From contig CAILVI010000226.1 in the NCBI GenBank assembly GCA_903837595.1, positions 1 through 41,026 of the forward strand: a stretch of DNA of 41,026 nucleotides. The letters run 5' to 3'. The position numbers and the translations under genes are program-made. The notes beneath the pieces are model-generated. The model was not told the DNA's origin and searched no databases. It saw only the letters and a list, made by a program, of their open reading frames with translations. The stretch comes from an uncultured Thiodictyon sp. Its GTDB lineage: Bacteria; Pseudomonadota; Gammaproteobacteria; Chromatiales; Chromatiaceae. This document shows, one piece after another, positions 25,860-33,038 of this stretch (positions are counted from its first letter, which is position 1; each line of letters begins with the position of its first letter).

Positions 25860-26303
25860 TCACACCCCAAGCCGGCGCTTGACCAGGGCGCTGACTGCAC
25901 CCATGTCGGCGCGCCCCTGGACCTGGGGCTTGAGCACGGCCATCACCTTGCCCATGTCACTCAGGGCCGCGGCACCGCTGGCGGTCACCGCCGCCTCGAC
26001 CAGCGCGGCCAACTCGGCCTCGCCCAGTGCCGCCGGCAGATAGCCCTGGATCACCTCGACCTCGAAACGCTCCACGTCGACCAAATCCTGACGGCCGGCC
26101 GCACCATATTGTTCGATGGAATCGCGCCGCTGCTTCATCATCTTGTCGAGCACGGCCAACACCTGGGTGTCGTCCAGCTCGATGCGCTCGTCCACCTCGC
26201 GCTGCTTGATGGCAGCCAGGATGAGCCGGATGACCCCGAGACGGGTCTTCTCGCCCGCCTTCATGGCGGTCTTCATGTCGGCCTGGACTTGGGACTTGAG
26301 CAT
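25860..26303 (-). CDS. yqeY: GatB/YqeY domain protein
   Basis: A 147-residue protein of the GatB/YqeY family, helical throughout, with the characteristic KTRLGVIRLILAAIKQREVDER block near the N-terminus and the C-terminal MGKVMAVLKPQVQGRADMGAVSALVK motif. The family is related to the tail domain of GatB and may bind tRNA. It is frequently placed between rpsU and dnaG in gammaproteobacteria, as here, and is probably co-transcribed with both. Confidence 0.95.
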   Translation of the reverse strand: MLKSQVQADMKTAMKAGEKTRLGVIRLILAAIKQREVDERIELDDTQVLAVLDKMMKQRRDSIEQYGAAGRQDLVDVERFEVEVIQGYLPAALGEAELAALVEAAVTASGAAALSDMGKVMAVLKPQVQGRADMGAVSALVKRRLGV

Positions 26304-26467
26304 GGGGACCTTCCGCTAACTGCACGATGGAACTGCGGGAAAAGCGAACATCGCCGACCTCGGCGCCACTAAGTGCGCGTGACCGGTTGGAAACCGATCC
26401 GAGGGGCGATGCCGGTGTCCCCGGGGCCGCAGCCACCGGGGTTTCCGTCAGGGAAATCGACCGTAAC

Positions 26468-26683
26468 TTAGTACGGACGCTCCCAGCGACGGGACTCGCG
26501 CTGCAACTTCTTGTGATGGCGCTTCACTGCGGCCGCCTTCTTGCGCTTACGCTCGGAGGTGGGCTTCTCGTAGAACTCGCGGCGACGGACCTCAGCCAGC
26601 ACCCCTGCTTTTTCGCAGGAGCGCTTGAACCGGCGCATAGCAACTTCAAATGGCTCGTTTTCTTTGACGCGAACGCTGGGCAT
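26468..26683 (-). CDS. rpsU: 30S ribosomal protein bS21
   Basis: A 71-residue basic protein of exactly the bS21 size, with [20 protein letters not shown] at the start and an Arg/Lys-rich C-terminal helix. It helps the 30S subunit recognise mRNA. It is the first gene of the minus-strand rpsU-yqeY-dnaG-rpoD series and diverges from tsaD, so the interval 26684-26854 should contain both promoters. Its 3' intergenic space to yqeY is about 165 bases. Confidence 0.98.
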   Translation of the reverse strand: MPSVRVKENEPFEVAMRRFKRSCEKAGVLAEVRRREFYEKPTSERKRKKAAAVKRHHKKLQRESRRWERPY

Positions 26684-26854
26684 GGGGTCCCTATGTCTCC
26701 AGAGGATGGGTTGGGCGATAATTCAGCCTTAGGATTTTAGCCGAAGGTGGGGGGCGATTGCAAAGCTTTCGCGGTAAAATGCCTGTTCACCCCCGTCCCT
26801 CCCCCAAAATCTTCCGCGCGTTCCGCGGTTGCCAGCCATCCGGAGCAGCACCCC

Positions 26855-27892
26855 ATGCGCGTCCTCGGCATCGAGACTTCCTGTGACGAGACCGGTGTGG
26901 CCGTCTACGATTCGGTCGGCGGACTCCTGGCCCACGCGGTCTACAGTCAGACCGAGATCCACGCGCAGTACGGCGGCGTAGTGCCGGAACTGGCCTCCCG
27001 CGACCATGTGCGCAAAACCCTGCCGCTGATCCGGGAGGTACTGGAGACCGCCGGACTGACCGCGGCCGACGGTGTGGCTTACACGGCCGGCCCGGGGCTG
27101 ATCGGCGCCCTGCTGGTCGGCGCCGCGGTGGGGCGCAGCCTGGCCTGGGCCTGGGGAGTGCCGGCCATCGGCGTCCATCATATGGAAGGCCATCTGCTCG
27201 CGCCGCTGCTGGAGGACCCGGCGCCGGCCTTCCCCTTCGTCGCCCTGCTGGTCTCCGGCGGCCACACCCAACTGGTGGACGTGGCGGGGATCGGACGCTA
27301 CCGCATCCTCGGTGAGTCCCTGGACGACGCCGCCGGCGAGGCCTTCGACAAGACCGCCAAGATCCTGGGCCTGCCCTACCCCGGCGGCCCGCAACTCGCG
27401 CGCCTGGCCGAGCAGGGCGACCCGCGACACTTTCGCTTCCCCCGCCCCATGACCGATCGCCCGGGGCTCGACTTCAGCTTCAGCGGGCTCAAGACCTTCG
27501 CGCTCAATACCCTGCACCACGAGGTCCCGGGCGCCGCAGACCCGGCGCAGACGCGCGCCGACATCGCCCGCGCCTTCGAGGAGGCGGTGGTGGACACCCT
27601 GGTGATCAAGTGCCGCCGGGCACTGAAGGCGACCGGACACCGCCGCCTGATCCTGGCCGGCGGGGTCAGCGCCAACCGCTATCTGCGCCAACAGATGGAC
27701 CTGGCCATCGCGGCGGTCGGCGGCCAGACCTACTACCCGCGCCCGAGCCTCTGCACCGACAACGGGGCCATGATCGCCTACGCCGGCTGGCAACGCCTGC
27801 GCGCCGGTCAGCACGAACCCCTGCGCTTCGCCCCCCGGGCACGCTGGCCGATGGAGTCGTTGCCGGGCTTGGACAGTGCCCCCACCCAATAG
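26855..27892 (+). CDS. tsaD: tRNA N6-adenosine threonylcarbamoyltransferase
   Basis: A 345-residue enzyme of the t6A37 pathway; with TsaB and TsaE it transfers the threonylcarbamoyl group to tRNAs reading ANN codons. The ASKHA-fold signature is present: [14 protein letters not shown] at the start, [11 protein letters not shown] with the metal-binding histidines, then SGGHTQLV. Near the C-terminus are [10 protein letters not shown] and [11 protein letters not shown]. The ATG at 26855 begins at the family N-terminus; 36 extra upstream codons are unsupported. It is divergent from rpsU, a conserved arrangement. Confidence 0.97.
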   Translation: MRVLGIETSCDETGVAVYDSVGGLLAHAVYSQTEIHAQYGGVVPELASRDHVRKTLPLIREVLETAGLTAADGVAYTAGPGLIGALLVGAAVGRSLAWAWGVPAIGVHHMEGHLLAPLLEDPAPAFPFVALLVSGGHTQLVDVAGIGRYRILGESLDDAAGEAFDKTAKILGLPYPGGPQLARLAEQGDPRHFRFPRPMTDRPGLDFSFSGLKTFALNTLHHEVPGAADPAQTRADIARAFEEAVVDTLVIKCRRALKATGHRRLILAGGVSANRYLRQQMDLAIAAVGGQTYYPRPSLCTDNGAMIAYAGWQRLRAGQHEPLRFAPRARWPMESLPGLDSAPTQ

Positions 27893-28236
27893 CGCACTGG
27901 CCGGACCTGCCACCCAATAGCAGACTGAGGCGGGCCGGATCAGGACCAACGGCGCCTCCCGCATCGCAGCGCTCATCAAGGCCGGAGCGACGATGCGCGC
28001 CACCCTGCAACACCTGGGCGTCGCCCCCTCCTTCAGCCGCCCGCGGTGAGCAACAATCACTCGTACTCCGAACCCCTGTTCACCAGCCTGCCCCAACCAC
28101 AGCCGCCCTTGCCCCTCCCACAGAGGGGCCGCTACACTATGGCACTGACCGATCACGAGCGCTTGGCTTTGCTATCCGTTGTTGGCCCACATTCTAGTTG
28201 GCTAAAGCATGGCATCAACCGGAAGGAAACCCATTT
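27893..28236. other. Gene-free interval downstream of tsaD
   Basis: No supported gene. A short repeat CACCCAATAGC occurs twice at the left edge. Around 27940-28048 one frame reads like a coding tail (IAALIKAGATMRATLQ...) but has no start or ribosome site, so it may be a gene remnant. GC falls towards 28200, marking the edge of a probably acquired segment. Confidence 0.45.
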
Positions 28237-29088
28237 ATGCAAGACACACATGCCATCTACAATCAAGCGACGGGGCTTTACGAATCTGACGGCTATCACG
28301 CTCTCGCACCAGCCGGTGATTACAAAGAATTTACCGATGCCGGATATTGCGTTCTTTGCCAGCCCGATGCCGACCGCGTTTGCTTCATCGCACTCGATCC
28401 GGTGACGGGGCAATTCCACGATATCCTATCTCTGGAAAGCCTGGGGCGGTCGTTGGGTATCGTCAACCCGGCTGACCCCGAGTCCCACCGAAAACGCATT
28501 TTCACGGCAGGACATTGGCCTGTTGGTCCGATCGTTTACGCTTCCAAGATCGTCGAGGTGCAGGAGTTGCCAGTGGGAACTTTGGGCGCACCATTCCCGT
28601 GGCAAGTGGTGCGCGTGTCAAACAGTGTGGCATTCCTGGTCTACAATTCCACCAAGGATGAGCTCTTATTTGCCACCCAAGACCGTGCCCCAATGATGTC
28701 GCACGAAAATCCCAAGGGCACCATGATGGAGGTTGGCGCGGGCCGTTTCGATCGCAATATCGGCGTTGAAGGCCTCGTGGTCAAGGAACTGAAGGAGGAG
28801 TTGGGAGTGACGGTGACGGTCGACGAAGTTCAATTGCTCAACAACGGCGTGCCCGTTGCGCTGTCGCCGGGCGTGTTGACCGAGAAGCAATATCTCGCTT
28901 TTGTGGAAATCACGGATGACCGTATCGATCATCGTAAACAATTGTATGGTTTACGCGCAGAAGGCGAGAGGATCGCTCGTCGTTTCATTCCGGTGCAGGA
29001 CGTGTTCAATAACACTATCCAGATTGAAGACATGAAAACCTGGGCGTTGGTGCAATGGTTTATGCAGCGGCGTCAGCGGACCCGCTAG
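28237..29088 (+). CDS. NUDIX-like hydrolase with N-terminal extension
   Basis: A 283-residue protein. The C-terminal half contains a NUDIX box in which the core KELKEELGV and the preceding glycine are present, but the first conserved Glu position is replaced. NUDIX enzymes hydrolyse nucleoside diphosphates linked to another moiety, such as ADP-ribose or NADH. The N-terminal 140 residues (from YNQATGLYESDGYHAL) form a separate mixed domain I do not recognise. A GGAAGGA ribosome site precedes the ATG. It is followed after 77 bases by a nucleoside hydrolase gene on the same strand. Lower GC than neighbours suggests transfer. Confidence 0.78.
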   Translation: MQDTHAIYNQATGLYESDGYHALAPAGDYKEFTDAGYCVLCQPDADRVCFIALDPVTGQFHDILSLESLGRSLGIVNPADPESHRKRIFTAGHWPVGPIVYASKIVEVQELPVGTLGAPFPWQVVRVSNSVAFLVYNSTKDELLFATQDRAPMMSHENPKGTMMEVGAGRFDRNIGVEGLVVKELKEELGVTVTVDEVQLLNNGVPVALSPGVLTEKQYLAFVEITDDRIDHRKQLYGLRAEGERIARRFIPVQDVFNNTIQIEDMKTWALVQWFMQRRQRTR

Positions 29089-29165
29089 TCCGTCAAGCCA
29101 AGAGACTGCTCGGACTGTTATCGGCTATTGGTTAGGACTCATCGCTTAACGGGGGCTGCCGCCTG

Positions 29166-30326
29166 ATGAATGCCACACAACGCCAAGCGTTTGTTGATCT
29201 AATTCGCTCACAGTTGGAGTTTCCGCCCGTCGGTGCGGGACCGGACCAACGCCCCCCCTGCAATATCATTTTGATTACCGATCCCGGCAAGGACTTGGAT
29301 GATGAGCAGGCAATCATCCTTGCCGCTGGCTTGTATCATGCCAAGATCATCAACTTGACGGCAGTCGTGGCAAACCTCGATCCGGCTGTCGAGCGTGCCA
29401 AACTGGCGCGCGGGACATTGAATCTATTGGGTTTGCCAACCATCCCGGTGGGCATCGGCAGCAACGTCTTTTGGGGCGGGAGCACCGAGAAGCACGAATG
29501 TGATTGCGATTACGGACAATCCGTTGATAGCTGCACCTTATTGAATGGACAAGCGTTATTACATCAGACATTACTGGCCGCTGAATCCCGGTCATTGACC
29601 TGGGTCTTGAACAGTGGATTATCGGATGCGGCCCTGTGCCTCATGTCCAATCCGCGGTTGTTTGTCGAAAAGACCAAGGAAGTGATCATCATGGGGGGGG
29701 TGCAAGACCCCCATGGCTTCAATCACAATGGCGTCTTCACTACCGGACCCGATAGGGTCAACTATCTCACACCAGATACCGCCGCGAACAATGCCTATGA
29801 TTGGCCCGCCGCCATCTACTTGTATCAAGCATTACAGGAGCTGATGGTACCGCTGTGTATCGTGATGCGATGGATGCCTTACGCCTGTCAATTTCCGTTT
29901 TCTTTATATGAGAGATTCGCTGCAACGGGCAATCCGATCGGTGCGAATTTACTGCGGCGTCAAGCACATTCCATCAACTCTTTGTGGAAAGCCGCCAATT
30001 CGGGACCTGGAGCAGTCCGCGGCAAGTTGCCAATGGATCGTGACCGCCAGTGGTTTGTCGGTGTTTTCTGCAAGGACGTTGATCCTGGGGTCGACCGCGA
30101 CGCGGAGATTTGGCCTTATGTTGGCGACTACAACCAATACGATGCGCTCGCCTTGGCGATGGCTGTTCCCGCACTGCGTGACCGTTATACGGAGCCCACC
30201 GGTGTCGCGGTCAAAGGTGTGCAACACCAGATTATCGGCATCGCGGAAGATCAGCCCGGGCTAAAGGATGGGGACGGCTTGCGCAAGCTGGTTGCCGAAA
30301 TCCAAATTGGGGCACTGGCTTGGTAG
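29166..30326 (+). CDS. Inosine-uridine-type nucleoside hydrolase
   Basis: A 386-residue enzyme of the IUNH family, which cleaves N-glycosidic bonds of ribonucleosides with a bound calcium. The metal-binding signature is clear: ITDPGKDLDDEQA near residue 37, a later IIMGGV strand around 180, and a C-terminal YNQYDALALAMA with the last acidic metal ligand. No signal peptide. Length slightly exceeds the usual 310-350. Paired with the NUDIX-like gene upstream; the two could act in sequence on a nucleotide such as ADP-ribose or NAD breakdown products. The ribosome site is weak. Confidence 0.85.
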   Translation: MNATQRQAFVDLIRSQLEFPPVGAGPDQRPPCNIILITDPGKDLDDEQAIILAAGLYHAKIINLTAVVANLDPAVERAKLARGTLNLLGLPTIPVGIGSNVFWGGSTEKHECDCDYGQSVDSCTLLNGQALLHQTLLAAESRSLTWVLNSGLSDAALCLMSNPRLFVEKTKEVIIMGGVQDPHGFNHNGVFTTGPDRVNYLTPDTAANNAYDWPAAIYLYQALQELMVPLCIVMRWMPYACQFPFSLYERFAATGNPIGANLLRRQAHSINSLWKAANSGPGAVRGKLPMDRDRQWFVGVFCKDVDPGVDRDAEIWPYVGDYNQYDALALAMAVPALRDRYTEPTGVAVKGVQHQIIGIAEDQPGLKDGDGLRKLVAEIQIGALAW

Positions 30327-30385
30327 TGGGGAACGCCGTGAGCGTCCTTACTGATCGTTCCGACCAGCGGCGATCCGTGGGCCAC

Positions 30386-30479
30386 TGGAGGTCGAGGCTT
30401 TAGCCGGTGGCGGTTTCCGGCCTATCCAAAAAAGATCAGAGGCACCTGCACACCCGACCAGCTAAAGCCTCGACCTCCA
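30386..30479. repeat. 19-bp perfect inverted repeat between convergent genes
   Basis: TGGAGGTCGAGGCTTTAGC at 30386-30404 returns as its exact reverse complement at 30461-30479, separated by 56 bases. It lies between the 3' ends of the nucleoside hydrolase and MFS genes and could act as a bidirectional transcription barrier. It may also be a dispersed repeat. Confidence 0.75.
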
Positions 30480-30492
30480 ATCCAGAGACGAC

Positions 30493-31707
30493 TCAGCCCG
30501 CCGTCCCGGTCTGAACCACCGGCGCCTCGCGAATCGGCAGATTGAGGACGGCGGCCAGGGCGGCGAGCGCCATGTCGGCGTACCACATCCAGCCGTAATC
30601 GCCGAAACGGGTCATCGTCAGCCCACCCAGCCAGGCGCCGAAAAAACCGCCGATCTGATGACTCAGCAGGGTCAGCCCGAACAGGGTGGCCAGATAGCGG
30701 ATGCCGAACAGCTTGCCGACGATGGCGGCGGTCGGCGGCACGGTCGCGAGCCAGGTGAAGCCCAGACCAGCGGCAAAGGCATAGAAGGTCCATTCGGTCC
30801 GCGGCATCGTGAGATACCAGGCGATCAACAGGACCCGCGACCCGTACATGGCCGCCAGGACATACTTGCTGCGATAGCGGGAGACGCAATAGCCGGCATA
30901 GAGACTGCCGAAGATGTTGGCCAGGCCGATGATGGCCAGCGACCAACTGGCGACCGCGGCCGGCAGACCGCACAGGTTCACCTCGCCGGGCAGATGGGTC
31001 ACCAGAAACGCAATATGAAAGCCGCAGGTAAAGAAGCCGGCATGCAGCAACAGATAGCTGCGGTCCTTCATGGCCGTGGCGATGGCATGCCGCAGCCCCT
31101 GGTCGGCATGGGTGTGGACCACCGGGGTGGCGATCGGCGTGGTCAGCCGCCCGACCAAGGGCACTGCGGCCAGTGTCATCACCGCCATCGCCCACATCGC
31201 GCCGATCCAGCCCAGCCGCGCAATCAGCTGTTGCAGGATGGGTGCGAAGACGAATTGGCCAAAGGAGCCACCCGCGTTGATGACCCCGGAGGCCGCGCCG
31301 CGCGCGTGCGCCGGCAACCGCGCCGCGGCGGCACCCATCAACACCGAAAAGCTGCCCGCCCCGGACCCAATGGCCGAGACCAGCCCCAGCGAGACGATGA
31401 GCCCGAAGCCGGACCCCATGAACGGGGTGATGGCGCTGCCCAAGGCCATCACCAGAATGCCACCGATCAACACCGCACGCGGACCATAGCGGTCGGCCAC
31501 GGCACCCGCAATGGGCTGGATCGCCCCCCAGGTGAACTGCCCGATCGCCAGCGCCAGGCTGATGGTGACGAGACCCAGCCCGGTTGTCGTATCGATCGGC
31601 GCCACAAAGAGCCCCAGCGACTGGCGGGCACCCATGGTGACCATGAGGATACCGGCGCCGGCCAGGGTGGTTGCCAGGACCTCGGGCCGTCTTAATGAAC
31701 GCCACAT
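30493..31707 (-). CDS. MFS transporter
   Basis: A 404-residue major facilitator with about 12 hydrophobic segments. The conserved loop 2-3 motif GAVADRYGPRAVLIGG is clear, and a cytoplasmic loop with a His/Asp stretch lies between helices 6 and 7. The overall look is of the monocarboxylate/oxalate-formate-type branch, but the substrate cannot be read from sequence. The ATG follows directly after the hicA stop (TAAATG), without a ribosome site of its own, so translation is probably coupled to hicA. Confidence 0.88.
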   Translation of the reverse strand: MWRSLRRPEVLATTLAGAGILMVTMGARQSLGLFVAPIDTTTGLGLVTISLALAIGQFTWGAIQPIAGAVADRYGPRAVLIGGILVMALGSAITPFMGSGFGLIVSLGLVSAIGSGAGSFSVLMGAAAARLPAHARGAASGVINAGGSFGQFVFAPILQQLIARLGWIGAMWAMAVMTLAAVPLVGRLTTPIATPVVHTHADQGLRHAIATAMKDRSYLLLHAGFFTCGFHIAFLVTHLPGEVNLCGLPAAVASWSLAIIGLANIFGSLYAGYCVSRYRSKYVLAAMYGSRVLLIAWYLTMPRTEWTFYAFAAGLGFTWLATVPPTAAIVGKLFGIRYLATLFGLTLLSHQIGGFFGAWLGGLTMTRFGDYGWMWYADMALAALAAVLNLPIREAPVVQTGTAG

Positions 31708-31920
31708 TTATAGATCCGTTGGCTTCAGGCCGGTGTGTTTCGCGATTCGCGCAAGCATCTTTGGACCAATTTCGTCGCCATCGTGGAAAGCGAAGACGAA
31801 ATAAAGGCTTCCCTTGCGACTCAGCGTCTTGTGCGAACTAGCCTGACACTTGACTTGCCAACCGATGCCCTGCAAAGCCGCGAGAACCCGCTTGGCCTTC
31901 GTGGACGGCCAATTGCTCAT
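31708..31920 (-). CDS. hicA: HicA-type toxin (mRNA interferase)
   Basis: A 70-residue HicA protein with a double-stranded-RNA-binding-like fold. The catalytic His is expected in the SSHKTLSRKG stretch, and the tail FAFHDGDEIGPKMLARIAKHTGL matches the family ending. It overlaps the HicB gene by four bases (ATGA). The order hicB-hicA is the less common but known arrangement. Its stop abuts the MFS start. Confidence 0.88.
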   Translation of the reverse strand: MSNWPSTKAKRVLAALQGIGWQVKCQASSHKTLSRKGSLYFVFAFHDGDEIGPKMLARIAKHTGLKPTDL

Positions 31921-32135
31921 GCGGCAGCGGCCAGCGAAATGCGAATATCGTGGGCTCGCGCCTCGCCGTGCTCGATGCGGTCGGCAAGGACGCGCAAGGC
32001 CAGGACTTCAGCCTTCGCCATGGCTTGGCTACGCGACGCCCCGTAAGCGAGGACTCCGGGTAATTCCGGGACTTCCGCCAGCCACCGCTCGTCGTCTTCC
32101 TGCTCGCACTCAAGAGTAAAGTTCATGGATGGCAT
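31917..32135 (-). CDS. hicB: HicB-type antitoxin
   Basis: A 72-residue HicB-like antitoxin with the partially degraded RNase-H-like fold: strand FTLECEQEDDERWLAEVPELPGV followed by the YGASRSQAMAKAEVLALRVLADRIEHGE helix. It lacks a separate C-terminal DNA-binding domain. The ATG at 32135 has AAGG eight bases upstream; a second ATG three codons later lacks one. It neutralises HicA encoded directly downstream. Confidence 0.88.
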   Translation of the reverse strand: MPSMNFTLECEQEDDERWLAEVPELPGVLAYGASRSQAMAKAEVLALRVLADRIEHGEARAHDIRISLAAAA

Positions 32136-32228
32136 CCGAAAAGCCTTTAGCTTTCAATAGGTGATTAGAAGTTCGGGAAAATCGCCAACGCACCCAGTAC
32201 CTCGCGGCAGCGGTAACATGAGACATTC

Positions 32229-32282
32229 GTCGCGGCCTGGGGGCCGCTCCTATGGGGGTAGGAGCGGCCCCCAGGCCGCGAC
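32229..32282. repeat. 24-bp perfect palindromic hairpin, dispersed element
   Basis: The arms at 32229-32252 and 32259-32282 are perfect reverse complements around a 6-base loop. The same left arm recurs at 40984-41007. Around it, 32136-32545 holds no gene. A second palindromic pair contains the GAGCTTGTCGAA type sequence at about 32355-32370 and its inverse near 32410-32425. The interval is a repeat-rich boundary between hicB and the toxin-like gene. Confidence 0.8.
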
Positions 32283-32545
32283 GTGTTGCCGCAAGCGCCG
32301 GTCTAGCCGAAGCAATAACCCAATGCCATGAAGTTAAGGATTTTCCGTTCGCCCTGAGCTTGTCGAAGGGTGAGCGGAAAATCGTAAACCATCGGAAGTT
32401 AAGCCATTCATGGTTCGACAAGCTCACCACGAACGGCTTAACTTAACGACATTGGGCGATTACCACGGCCTGTACCGAGACGATGATAGCCCGGTTGTCG
32501 CTCGCAAAAGAACAATCCGGCCAATAACATGCAGCTGCTTGATCG

Positions 32546-32992
32546 CTACTTCCTGCTGCCATCAGCAGTCACTTCATACTTATTTGCAATTACGCCTGGT
32601 GGTATAACGCCGCAATCTTCCGCTCTGATCGAGACCTCTTGCTCGTCGGGATAGAGAGGGTCCGGGTATTCTTTGCTGGTTACCCCATGAGCGCCAAAAA
32701 GGTCTGGGGCTAAGACATACACCCACCCATCTTCTTTGTAATCCGAGGTAGCAAAACATATCGCTCTCGATTCACTTCTCGTGGTCGACACAAAGCATCC
32801 ACCATATAATCCGGTCTCGATATGATGAGCCCTGGCAGCATTGTCCTCTGATTCACCATATGTAATTCTTCCATCATAAGTTATCTTGTTGTCGTGTCGC
32901 GCCATAACTTCTTTCTTATTGCCTCTTGGCTTAATTAGACCACCTTGTGCTTGATCCATTTCTTTCGATACTCCTCTGTATAGTAACGACAT
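32546..32992 (-). CDS. Cholera toxin A1-like ADP-ribosyltransferase, no signal peptide
   Basis: A 148-residue protein that looks like a mono-ADP-ribosyltransferase of the R-S-E (cholera/heat-labile enterotoxin A) class; the class transfers ADP-ribose from NAD to an Arg, Lys or similar site. Arg6 lies in LLYRG, followed by GGLIKPRG like the toxin's GGLMPRG. Ser69-Thr70-Thr71 lies in CFVSTTR and Glu117-Gln118-Glu119 in YPDEQEVS. CtxA has Arg7, STS at 61-63 and PDEQEVS with Glu110/112, an almost matching layout. The ATG at 32992 has GGAG eight bases upstream; no signal peptide, membrane segment or secretion marker is visible. No immunity gene adjoins it. The AT-rich composition suggests transfer. 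Confidence 0.82.
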   Translation of the reverse strand: MSLLYRGVSKEMDQAQGGLIKPRGNKKEVMARHDNKITYDGRITYGESEDNAARAHHIETGLYGGCFVSTTRSESRAICFATSDYKEDGWVYVLAPDLFGAHGVTSKEYPDPLYPDEQEVSIRAEDCGVIPPGVIANKYEVTADGSRK

Positions 32993-33038
32993 GTCTCTAG
33001 CTCCAGAAAAACAACTGTCCAACTTGCGTGAAGGCTAG

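Noticed and set aside
27940-28048. Possible C-terminal coding fragment after tsaD
   Set aside because: No start, no ribosome site, and no family I can name; recorded only as a possible remnant.
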